Counted from the stretch's first letter, positions 1-5,112 are shown. The stretch: 5,347 nt of DNA from Proteobacteria bacterium UBA6522 (GCA_002434915.1 DJLG01000097.1:1-5347), one strand, 5' to 3'. Made by a program: numbers and translations. Notes: generated by a model from the letters alone, not told the origin.

Positions 1-1
1 G

Positions 2-532
2 TCGCAAGCTTTGCGAAAGCTAACGGCAAACATCAAACGTTCTAACTGTATGGTTGTTTTTATTAATCAGATTCGCATGAAAATTGGTGTCATGTTTGGT
101 AGTCCTGAAACGACTACTGGGGGCAATGCGCTGAAGTTCTATGCGTCAGTACGATTAGATATACGGCGAATTGGTGCTATTAAGAAAGCCGATGAAATTC
201 TTGGCAATCAGACTCGGGTTAAGGTGGTTAAGAATAAAATGGCCCCACCATTTAAAATGGCAGAGTTTGAAATTCTTTATGGCCATGGTATCTCACGTGA
301 AGGCGAGCTCATTGATATAGGTGTTAAAGAAGATATCGTAGAAAAATCAGGTTCTTGGTATAGCTATCAGGGTGATCGAATAGGTCAGGGTAAAGAGAAT
401 GTCCGGGAATACTTGCTCGAAAACCCTGAGAAGGCGGCACAAATTGAAGCTCAACTGCGTGCAAGGCTTTTATCGAACGAAACCGAGGGCACGGTAGAAG
501 AGGCGGAGGATGCTAGTTCCAATCAAGACTGA
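2..532 (+). CDS. recA: RecA recombinase, 3' part (5' end outside window)
   Basis: RecA is the ATP-dependent DNA strand-exchange protein that forms filaments on single-stranded DNA, drives homologous recombination and stimulates LexA self-cleavage in the SOS response. The frame is open from base 2, and the 176 visible residues correspond to about residue 172 of E. coli RecA onward. Visible are the region leading into DNA-binding loop L2 with NQIRMKIGVMFG and PETTTGGNALKFYASVR, then the C-terminal domain with ETRVKVVKNK, AEFEILYG and GVKEDIVEKSGSWYSY. The protein ends in an acidic tail (EEAEDASSNQD), as is usual for the family. The Walker A and B motifs lie before the window. The apparent TTG start at base 11 is internal, not a real start. 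The 3' end overlaps recX by 23 bases. Identification is firm; only the truncation by the window edge limits the description. Confidence 0.98.
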   Translation, partial: SQALRKLTANIKRSNCMVVFINQIRMKIGVMFGSPETTTGGNALKFYASVRLDIRRIGAIKKADEILGNQTRVKVVKNKMAPPFKMAEFEILYGHGISREGELIDIGVKEDIVEKSGSWYSYQGDRIGQGKENVREYLLENPEKAAQIEAQLRARLLSNETEGTVEEAEDASSNQD

Positions 533-1007
533 GAATGTTTATGAATCTTCGGTGGAGCATAGTAAGGCTTGCCGAAAGAAGGCGCTTGATCTTTTAGCTC
601 GTAGGGAACATAGCAGATTAGAGTTGCAGCGGAAGCTGTCTTCTCGAGCCTATAGCCGAGACATAATTGATGGAGTGCTTGATGCTTTGGAAGTGGATGG
701 GCTTCTTGAGGAAGCAAGATTTGTAGAAAGTTTTATACGAGGGCGTATAAGTAAAGGGCAGGGTCCGACGCGTATTCAAGCAGACCTTATGCATCGTGGT
801 ATTAATGAGGCGAACATTCAGACAGGCTTAGAAGACATTCAACAGGATTGGGGTAAGTTGGCCTCAGATGTTAGATGCAAGCGTTTTGGGATAACAGGGC
901 CGAGGGAGTTTTCTGAGCGAGCACGCCAAATGCGGTTCTTACAATATCGTGGTTTCGAGAGAGACCAAATAGATATAGCACTAGATCTGGCAGACGATTC
1001 TGATTAG
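510..1007 (+). CDS. recX: RecX, regulatory protein of RecA
   Basis: RecX binds RecA filaments and modulates them, in E. coli by capping filament growth and inhibiting ATPase and strand exchange. The 165-residue product is almost the same length as E. coli RecX (166). It shows the family pattern of repeated three-helix units: an N-terminal part with ALDLLARREHSRLELQRKL (about residues 25–44), the signature GLLEEARFVESFIRGR followed by KGQGPTRIQADLMHRGI (about 64–97), and a C-terminal FLQYRGFERDQIDIAL. ATG 510 is chosen because AGAGG at 499–503 lies six bases upstream and no better start precedes the conserved region; GTG 552 is in frame but has no ribosome binding site. The start lies inside recA, so translation is probably coupled to it. 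No terminator fits between recA and recX, unlike in E. coli. Confidence 0.95.
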   Translation: MLVPIKTENVYESSVEHSKACRKKALDLLARREHSRLELQRKLSSRAYSRDIIDGVLDALEVDGLLEEARFVESFIRGRISKGQGPTRIQADLMHRGINEANIQTGLEDIQQDWGKLASDVRCKRFGITGPREFSERARQMRFLQYRGFERDQIDIALDLADDSD

Positions 1008-1040
1008 CTTGCTGAATTGGTTGTCGCTAAAGAAGGAAAT

Positions 1041-3656
1041 ATGAATCGGACTACAAGCGAGCTTCGCCAAGCGTTCCTAGATTTTTTTGAGCATCGGGGT
1101 CATGAGGTTGTCCCGAGTTCTTCGCTTGTGCCAGCAAATGATCCAACACTTCTTTTTACTAATGCCGGTATGGTCCAGTTTAAGGATGTTTTTCTTGGTC
1201 AGGAAAGTCGTAAGAGTCTTCGAGCTGTAACTTCTCAGCGATGTGTTCGCGCTGGAGGCAAACACAATGACCTGGAGAACGTGGGCTATACAGCTCGGCA
1301 CCACACGTTTTTCGAGATGATGGGTAATTTTAGTTTTGGGGATTATTTTAAACGTGATGCGATTCACTTTGCTTGGGAATTTGTTACCGAGGTATTGGAA
1401 CTTCCTCCTGAAAGATTATGGTGCACCGTTTATGAACAGGATGATGAGGCGGCAGATATTTGGTTAAAAGATGTTGGCATTAACCCAGCACGATTTACTC
1501 GCCTTGGTGAGAAGGATAACTTTTGGGCCATGGGCGAGACAGGCCCATGTGGCCCTTGTAGTGAAATTTTTTATGATCATGGTCCAGATGTTGATGGCGG
1601 ACCACCAGGTTCAACGGATGAAGAAGGTGATCGTTATGTCGAGATATGGAATCTCGTTTTTATGCAGTTTGAGCGTGATGCATCAGGCAAATTAACTCCT
1701 TTGCCCAAGCCCTCGGTGGATACTGGTATGGGTTTAGAGCGCGTCGCCGCAGTTATGCAAGAAGTACATTCAAATTACGAAACGGATCTGTTTGCAAGTC
1801 TGATTCAGGCCGTGATGAAAGTAACGAATACTAAAGATTCGACAGATAAATCCCTTTGCGTGATTGCTGACCATATACGGGCCTGCTCTTTTCTAATAAT
1901 AGACGGTGTAATACCTGGAAATGAAAAACGTAGCTATGTGCTTCGTCGAATTATTCGTAGAGCAATTAGGCATGGTTACATGCTTGGTATGGAGAAGCCT
2001 TTCTTTCACAAACTAGTGAAGTCTCTTGAGAGCGAGATGGGAGATGCTTATCCGGAATTGAGATCTCAAAGAGAGCATGTTGAGCGGATACTGCTTCAGG
2101 AAGAAGAACGGTTTGCAGAGACTCTTTCTCAGGGCATGAGAATTTTGGAGTCAGTTATTGAAGATCGCCCTGAAGGTGGGGTGGTATCAGGTGAAACCGT
2201 TTTTAAACTTTATGATACTTATGGGTTTCCAAAAGATCTTACTGCTGACTTCTTGAGGGAACGGGACCTCAGTATTGATGAAACTGGATTTGAGAAAAAC
2301 ATGGCAGCTCAAAGGCAGCGTGCCCGTAATCAGAGTCGTTTCAGCGCCTACGGTGAAGAACGACCGTCTCTTGAAGAGAAAACAGAATTCCTTGGTTATG
2401 ATGCCCTCGAGGCAATAGGAACTGTTACGGCTTTATTCTCAGAGGGAATGCCTGTTCAGGTTCTTGAGCCAGGAACTACTGGTGTTGTTGTTCTAGATAA
2501 AACTTCTTTTTATGCGGAAAGCGGCGGTCAAGTGGGTGATGCCGGTACTCTTAGTGGCAAAAGTTTGGCTTTTCGTGTTGAAGACACTATTAAATTTGGC
2601 CATTCCTATGGGCACTTAGGTGAAGTAGGAGATGACCGTATTGAGATTGGAGATACCTTAAAAGCTTCTGTAGATGAAAAACGCAGAACAGCGATTGCCC
2701 TGAATCACTCTGCTACCCATCTTTTGCATGCTGCGCTTCGGAATGTGCTAGGTAATCATGTTCAGCAGAAAGGCTCTCTTGTTACCCCAGATAGGTTGCG
2801 CTTTGACTTCTCACATAATGAGGCAGTTAGCATTAATGAGTTGAATACAATAGAGGCATTAGTCAATGAGCAAATCCGTTTGAATTTTTCTGCAGAAACA
2901 AAAGAGATGAACTATAAAGAGGCGATTGACAGTGGAGCAATCGCTTTTTTTGGTGATAAGTATGCTGAGGATGTGCGTGTTTTAAAACTCGGGAGTTTTT
3001 CAATAGAGCTGTGTGGAGGAACACATGTTGGGCGTGTAGGAGATATTGGCCTATTCAAGATTACTTCTGAGACGGGTATTGCCTCAGGCGTACGAAGAGT
3101 CGAGGCTGTCACTGGTTCAGGTGCATTGGAATGGGTAGATTCAAGCGAGAAGCTTCTCGGCAATATGGCCGAATTGGTTAAAGGCGCGCGTGAAGATCTT
3201 GTGGATAGGGTTACCCAACTTCTGGACCGTAATCGTAGTCTTGAGCGGGAGGTGCAGGCGCTTAAGGGGAAACTTGCAAGTGGTGGTGCACGAGATCTAA
3301 TTTCTGAAGCGGTAGAGATAGAAGGCATAAAAGTTATAGCAGCACGAATCGACGGTGCTGATTCCCGAGCTCTACGTGAGGCGGCTGATAAGCTCCGTGA
3401 TCAGCTTGGTTCAAGTGTTGTGGTTCTGGGTGCTGTGGAAGATGAGAAGGTAAGGTTAGTGGCAGGCGTATCTAAAGATCTTACTAATTCTTTGAAGGCG
3501 GGCACTCTGATTGGGCCTATAGCAGAATGTGTGGGAGGAAAAGGTGGGGGCAGACCCGATTTTGCTCAAGCAGGCGGCACCCTACCTGACAAACTAGATG
3601 AGGCTCTTGCTCTTGTTTCTGGGCAGATTTCTGCTTCATTGAATGGGTCGGTTTAG
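1041..3656 (+). CDS. alaS: Alanyl-tRNA synthetase
   Basis: This cytoplasmic class II synthetase charges tRNA-Ala with alanine and edits mischarged Ser- and Gly-tRNA-Ala. The product is 871 residues (E. coli 876) and aligns end to end. The catalytic domain shows TNAGMVQFKDVFLG near the N-terminus, R67 in SQRCVRAGGKHND, motif 2 around R86 (RHHTFFEMMGNFSFGDYF) and motif 3 GMGLERVAAV from residue 229. The editing domain carries the zinc-ligand set H556 and H560 (HSATH) plus C658 and H662 (CGGTH), so editing should be intact. A heptad-like stretch at about 718–745 links to the C-Ala domain with GGKGGGRPDFAQAGG from residue 832. ATG 1041 is chosen over in-frame TTG 1017 because homologues begin here and AAGGA lies at 1033–1037, although the three-base spacing is short. 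It follows recX by 33 bases with no terminator and is likely in the same transcript. Confidence 0.98.
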   Translation: MNRTTSELRQAFLDFFEHRGHEVVPSSSLVPANDPTLLFTNAGMVQFKDVFLGQESRKSLRAVTSQRCVRAGGKHNDLENVGYTARHHTFFEMMGNFSFGDYFKRDAIHFAWEFVTEVLELPPERLWCTVYEQDDEAADIWLKDVGINPARFTRLGEKDNFWAMGETGPCGPCSEIFYDHGPDVDGGPPGSTDEEGDRYVEIWNLVFMQFERDASGKLTPLPKPSVDTGMGLERVAAVMQEVHSNYETDLFASLIQAVMKVTNTKDSTDKSLCVIADHIRACSFLIIDGVIPGNEKRSYVLRRIIRRAIRHGYMLGMEKPFFHKLVKSLESEMGDAYPELRSQREHVERILLQEEERFAETLSQGMRILESVIEDRPEGGVVSGETVFKLYDTYGFPKDLTADFLRERDLSIDETGFEKNMAAQRQRARNQSRFSAYGEERPSLEEKTEFLGYDALEAIGTVTALFSEGMPVQVLEPGTTGVVVLDKTSFYAESGGQVGDAGTLSGKSLAFRVEDTIKFGHSYGHLGEVGDDRIEIGDTLKASVDEKRRTAIALNHSATHLLHAALRNVLGNHVQQKGSLVTPDRLRFDFSHNEAVSINELNTIEALVNEQIRLNFSAETKEMNYKEAIDSGAIAFFGDKYAEDVRVLKLGSFSIELCGGTHVGRVGDIGLFKITSETGIASGVRRVEAVTGSGALEWVDSSEKLLGNMAELVKGAREDLVDRVTQLLDRNRSLEREVQALKGKLASGGARDLISEAVEIEGIKVIAARIDGADSRALREAADKLRDQLGSSVVVLGAVEDEKVRLVAGVSKDLTNSLKAGTLIGPIAECVGGKGGGRPDFAQAGGTLPDKLDEALALVSGQISASLNGSV

Positions 3657-3744
3657 ACGCTGTCTAACTTTTATACCTCTGTAGCTAAAATGCATTAACA
3701 TAGTGCTACGAACTTTACTTAAGGGAAAGTTTGGACAAGCAAGG

Positions 3745-3785
3745 TAGATTGGCTTTAAAAAAATGACAGAATATAGTCCAATCTA
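3745..3785. repeat. Inverted repeat bracketing the putative csrA promoter
   Basis: TAGATTGG at 3745–3752 is matched by its exact complement CCAATCTA at 3778–3785, with 25 bases between. The left arm overlaps the putative -35 element and the right arm lies just after the putative -10, at the expected transcription start. Arm centres are about 33 bases apart, close to three helical turns. It could be a paired operator or an RNA stem, but eight-base arms in AT-rich DNA can arise by chance. Confidence 0.35.
3749..3777 (+). promoter_or_regulatory. Putative sigma-70-type promoter of csrA
   Basis: TTGGCT (3749–3754, four of six consensus bases) and TATAGT (3772–3777, five of six) are separated by exactly 17 bases. 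The predicted start is near 3784, giving a csrA leader of about 67 bases. A competing pair, TGGACA at 3732–3737 and TTTAAA at 3754–3759 with 16 bases between, is weaker at its -10. Read-through from alaS is also possible, because no convincing terminator separates the genes. Confidence 0.45.
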
Positions 3786-3794
3786 GCTATTAAA

Positions 3795-3843
3795 CTGTAC
3801 CAAAGAGTACAGGAGAATAATCGGTAGCAAGACCAAGAAGGAG
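3795..3843 (+). promoter_or_regulatory. csrA leader: hairpin, GGA motifs and Shine-Dalgarno
   Basis: CTGTAC (3795–3800) and GTACAG (3807–3812) form a six-base stem with loop CAAAGA. GTACAGGAG at 3807–3815 resembles the CsrA target consensus RUACARGGAUGU with one base missing before GGA. The ribosome binding site AAGGAG (3838–3843), seven bases before ATG 3851, contains a second GGA at 3840–3842 in an AnGGA context. In E. coli, CsrA represses its own translation through leader sites that include the Shine-Dalgarno region. Similar control is inferred here, not shown. The Shine-Dalgarno itself is certain and fixes the csrA start. Confidence 0.5.
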
Positions 3844-3850
3844 TTTGGCT

Positions 3851-4063
3851 ATGCTGATCTTGACTAGGCGTGTAGGGGAAACTCTTGTGATCGGAGATGA
3901 TATAACTGTCACCGTTCTCGGAGTAAAAGGGAATCAGGCTCGTTTAGGAGTTAATGCTCCAAAAGAGATTGCGGTTCATAGAGAAGAGATTTTTAATCGC
4001 ATAAAACGTGAGCAGGCGGATGGAGAATCGATTCGTCCGAGAGCTGTAGGTGTCGATTACTAA
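3851..4063 (+). CDS. csrA: Carbon storage regulator CsrA
   Basis: CsrA is a small dimeric RNA-binding protein that binds GGA motifs in mRNA leaders and changes translation or stability, controlling carbon metabolism, motility and biofilm traits. The product has 70 residues. The first 55 or so match E. coli CsrA closely: MLILTRRVGETL, TVTVLGVKGNQ and GVNAPKEIAVHREEI. The RNA-contacting residues known from the family are present, including L4, R6 and R44 in VHRE. The C-terminus is about nine residues longer than in E. coli (61) and ends in RPRAVGVDY; the tail varies in the family. ATG 3851 is preferred over in-frame TTG 3845 because AAGGAG lies seven bases before the ATG and homologues begin MLILTR. 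It stands apart from alaS (194-base gap) and probably has its own promoter. Confidence 0.97.
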   Translation: MLILTRRVGETLVIGDDITVTVLGVKGNQARLGVNAPKEIAVHREEIFNRIKREQADGESIRPRAVGVDY

Positions 4064-4090
4064 TTTACAGTATTAGTTTTTGTGATTTGG

Positions 4091-4123
4091 GTAGCCCTCT
4101 GGCTACGCAATTATTCTGATTGC
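4091..4123 (+). terminator. Possible csrA terminator: two adjacent hairpins
   Basis: GTAGCC (4091–4096) and GGCTAC (4101–4106) form a perfect six-base stem with a four-base CTCT loop, 28 bases after the csrA stop. It is followed at once by a second stem, GCAAT (4107–4111) with ATTGC (4119–4123). The first is the only compact GC-rich hairpin in this AT-rich gap, which suggests a transcript end. The downstream ATTATT is not a good uninterrupted T tract, so termination may be inefficient, or the hairpin may only protect the 3' end. Confidence 0.45.
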
Positions 4124-4144
4124 ATATCGTATATGTTTAGATTT

Positions 4145-4187
4145 TAGTGCCTGATATTTATCTCAGTTTAGACATATTTAGGCACTA
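4145..4187. repeat. Inverted repeat in the csrA–4305 gap
   Basis: TAGTGCCT (4145–4152) is the exact complement of AGGCACTA (4180–4187), with a 27-base AT-rich interval. The interval contains ATATTTA twice in direct orientation. There is no T tract after the right arm, so it does not look like an intrinsic terminator. It could be an operator pair or an RNA stem, with no way to decide here. Confidence 0.35.
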
Positions 4188-4251
4188 CTATGCAAACATT
4201 GGTTAAAAAAGCGTGAGCAGTGGTTATATATCCCACTTAACCCTTATGACA

Positions 4252-4287
4252 TTCTGCATACCCTCTAAAGTATTTAGATCAGATAGT
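4252..4287 (+). repeat. Intergenic bipartite direct repeat, copy A
   Basis: The element consists of TTCTGCATACCC (4252–4263), seven unrelated bases, then TATTTAGATCAGATAGT (4271–4287). Copy B at 4820–4857 has both blocks in the same order and strand, with one mismatch in each block (27 of 29 block positions identical) and a nine-base spacer. Copy A ends 17 bases before ATG 4305, so it lies where a promoter or leader would be. No standard -35/-10 pair at 16–18-base spacing coincides with the blocks. Confidence 0.6.
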
Positions 4288-4304
4288 GCAAGTGGGAAGA
4301 GACT

Positions 4305-4493
4305 ATGAAAAACGCTGTAATATTATTCTTGGGATGCATTGTCATATTTTATGTTTTCAATGAAATCCCTAATTATCTTGACACTCCAAAACAAATAGTG
4401 GCGGGAGGTTTTCTTCTAGGTTGGGTTTGTTGTTGGTGGGTTATGTACTTTAGTAAATTACAAAAAAAGGCAAGAGATCTAGAAAATTTTTAG
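4305..4493 (+). CDS. Small two-helix membrane protein, unknown function
   Basis: I do not recognise this 62-residue protein. It has a short start (MKN), a hydrophobic segment at about residues 4–21 (AVILFLGCIVIFYVFNEI), a short polar turn with NYLDTPKQ, a second hydrophobic segment at about 31–50 rich in G, C and W (GWVCCWWVMYF), and a charged tail KLQKKARDLENF. This predicts a helical hairpin in the inner membrane with both ends in the cytoplasm. There is no signal-peptidase site or lipobox. ATG 4305 has GGGA at 4294–4297, seven bases upstream, a moderate ribosome binding site. The gene stands alone, 241 bases after csrA, with repeat copy A just upstream. A possible convergent gene begins on the other side, the two stop codons being 33 bases apart. 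Composition is typical of a real membrane protein, but no homologue can be named. Confidence 0.65.
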   Translation: MKNAVILFLGCIVIFYVFNEIPNYLDTPKQIVAGGFLLGWVCCWWVMYFSKLQKKARDLENF

Positions 4494-4526
4494 GGGAGAT
4501 AAAATTGACCATTTGAGTAGTATATC

Positions 4527-4670
4527 TCACAGAGACCATCTAGTTCCCCGTCTATGTGATTTTCTTTTGGGTATGTTTTTAACGATCTCGTTAATGATGA
4601 ACAGATAAAGACTAATAGTGACGAACTTAATTGAACGTTTATTGAGAACAGCCGTTTGATTTTCTTTCAT
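4527..4670 (-). CDS. Possible small single-helix membrane protein (47 aa)
   Basis: On the minus strand an ATG at 4670–4668 opens 47 codons ending in TGA at 4529–4527. A strong Shine-Dalgarno, GGGGGAG (4684–4678 on the minus strand), lies seven bases before the ATG, the best ribosome binding site in this low-density region. An in-frame TAG lies eight codons before the ATG, so no longer frame exists. The product has a polar basic start (MKENQTAVLNKRS), one hydrophobic stretch at about residues 16–30 (FVTISLYLFIINEIV), then a very basic tail (KRKSHRRGTR). This suggests a single-pass inner-membrane peptide with a cytoplasmic basic tail. I do not recognise it. It could be a chance frame; the ribosome binding site and the layout of the product argue for a gene. 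Confidence 0.4.
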   Translation of the reverse strand: MKENQTAVLNKRSIKFVTISLYLFIINEIVKNIPKRKSHRRGTRWSL

Positions 4671-4731
4671 AGCACAACTCCCCCAAGTCTGCTAAGTCTG
4701 GCTTGATCTGTTCAAGCTCTTATTTGTAGTT

Positions 4732-4760
4732 ATTAATGATACACCTAGATTTGTTCACAA
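4732..4760 (-). promoter_or_regulatory. Possible promoter for the minus-strand small gene
   Basis: Read on the minus strand, TTGTGA (4760–4755) and ATTAAT (4737–4732) are 17 bases apart, each matching four of six consensus bases. Transcription would start near 4725, about 55 bases before the ATG at 4670. In AT-rich DNA such a match is weak evidence alone; its correct position and direction relative to the small gene add a little. Confidence 0.25.
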
Positions 4761-4781
4761 CCTAAATAGCTCAAAATGTTT

Positions 4782-4817
4782 GGGGACTAGTATATATATG
4801 GGGTGGGGGTGGGGTGG
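4782..4817 (+). other. G-rich tract, potential G-quadruplex
   Basis: Four runs of at least four G occur on the plus strand: 4782–4785, 4800–4803, 4805–4809 and 4811–4814, with a further GG at 4816–4817. The first loop is 14 bases and contains alternating TATATATAT; the next two loops are a single T each. One-base loops favour parallel quadruplexes. The tract stands out sharply from the surrounding AT-rich DNA and ends two bases before repeat copy B. Confidence 0.55.
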
Positions 4818-4819
4818 TC

Positions 4820-4857
4820 TTCTGCGTACCCCTTTCATGCTATTTAGATAAGATAGT
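4820..4857 (+). repeat. Intergenic bipartite direct repeat, copy B
   Basis: This copy has TTCTGCGTACCC (4820–4831), nine unrelated bases, then TATTTAGATAAGATAGT (4841–4857). It matches copy A at 4252 except for one base in each block and a spacer two bases longer. No gene of credible length follows: the next ATG (4873) opens only seven codons. It may mark the remnant of a duplicated upstream region, or be a binding or processing site needing no adjacent gene. Confidence 0.6.
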
Positions 4858-4924
4858 TAGTAAGACGGTAGAATGATTTATAATGTTCCTTTGTAAGGTT
4901 TTAAATGATAAAAATAAAAGGTGA

Positions 4925-4944
4925 ATGCCTGATATATGCCTGAT
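4925..4944 (+). repeat. Short tandem repeat, 9-mer with 11-base period
   Basis: ATGCCTGAT occurs at 4925–4933 and again at 4936–4944. The word TGCCTGATAT of the first unit is also found at 4148–4157 in the csrA–4305 gap, where it overlaps the left arm of the inverted repeat. The period of 11 is about one helical turn. It is too short to assign a function. Confidence 0.4.
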
Positions 4945-4979
4945 GAAGTTTTTCTCTAAGTGCAATTAAAGAACTTCAT
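4943..4979 (+). repeat. 11-bp hairpin upstream of tRNA-Ser
   Basis: Bases 4943–4953 (ATGAAGTTTTT) pair with 4969–4979 (AAGAACTTCAT) with one G·T wobble, enclosing a 15-base loop. It is the longest stem in the window outside the tRNA. No T tract follows on either strand, so an intrinsic terminator is unlikely. It lies 42 bases before the tRNA gene, close to where its promoter is expected, and may be an operator-like palindrome or an RNA end. Confidence 0.45.
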
Positions 4980-5021
4980 TTCCTAATAAAAACCTTAATT
5001 ATTAGTAATTTATAAATTAAC

Positions 5022-5112
5022 GGAGAGGTGGCTGAGTGGCTGAAAGCGCTCCCCTGCTAAGGGAGTAAGGGTTAATCGCCCTTCGAGGGTTCGAATCCCT
5101 CCCTCTCCGCCA
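5022..5112 (+). tRNA. serV: tRNA-Ser (anticodon GCU)
   Basis: A complete 91-base class II tRNA. The acceptor stem GGAGAGG (5022–5028) pairs with CCTCTCC (5102–5108), followed by discriminator G 5109 and an encoded CCA (5110–5112). The anticodon stem CTCCC/GGGAG (5049–5053, 5061–5065) encloses loop CTGCTAA with anticodon GCT at 5056–5058, which reads AGC and AGU. A long variable arm with an AAGGG/CCCTT stem, typical of serine tRNAs, and the T arm GAGGG-TTCGAAT-CCCTC follow. It resembles E. coli serV in sequence and also in location downstream of csrA; the symbol is by that analogy. In E. coli arginine tRNAs come next; none appears in the 235 bases left here. Confidence 0.97.

Larger units (their letters stand above)
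4671..5021. other. Long gap before tRNA-Ser, no convincing plus-strand gene
   Basis: This 351-base stretch is AT-rich and carries stop codons in all plus-strand frames; the only ATG frames are about 7 to 13 codons long. It holds the possible promoter and ribosome binding site of the minus-strand small gene, the G-rich tract, repeat copy B, a short tandem repeat and an 11-bp hairpin. The promoter of the tRNA gene must also lie here or further upstream, but I cannot place it. Confidence 0.6.

Noticed and set aside
523..717. 64-codon minus-strand frame across the recA/recX junction
   Set aside because: It lies entirely opposite recX, which is clearly the real gene; no recognisable product.
1017..1040. 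TTG 1017 as alaS start
   Set aside because: Adds eight residues not seen in homologues; ATG 1041 has AAGGA just upstream.
1077..1367. 96-codon minus-strand frame within alaS
   Set aside because: Antisense shadow of the well-conserved catalytic domain, without ribosome site or recognisable features.
1471..1695. 74-codon plus-strand frame within alaS
   Set aside because: Out-of-frame shadow of alaS; the conserved alaS frame explains the sequence.
2912..3328. 138-codon minus-strand frame within alaS
   Set aside because: Ser/Arg-rich composition typical of an antisense shadow; alaS is conserved throughout here.
3681..3709. GTAGC/GCTAC inverted repeat after alaS as a terminator
   Set aside because: Only five base pairs with a 19-base loop and no T tract; it does not support a transcript end.
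3845..3850. TTG 3845 as csrA start
   Set aside because: It leaves only one base after AAGGAG, while ATG 3851 has ideal spacing and gives the conserved MLILTR start.
4513..4608. 31-residue plus-strand frame from TTG, with a hydrophobic stretch
   Set aside because: Non-ATG start, GGGGAG is 14 bases away, and it lies antisense to the better supported minus-strand frame.
4873..4896. Seven-codon frame (MIYNVPL) after repeat copy B as a leader peptide
   Set aside because: No ribosome site, no runs of a regulatory amino acid and no downstream biosynthetic gene.
5011..5016. TATAAA just before tRNA-Ser as its -10 box
   Set aside because: Transcription would begin at or inside the mature tRNA 5' end, and no -35 lies 17 bases upstream.
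4064..5021. CsrB/CsrC-like regulatory RNA next to csrA
   Set aside because: Such RNAs carry many GGA motifs in hairpin loops; the intergenic parts here have very few.
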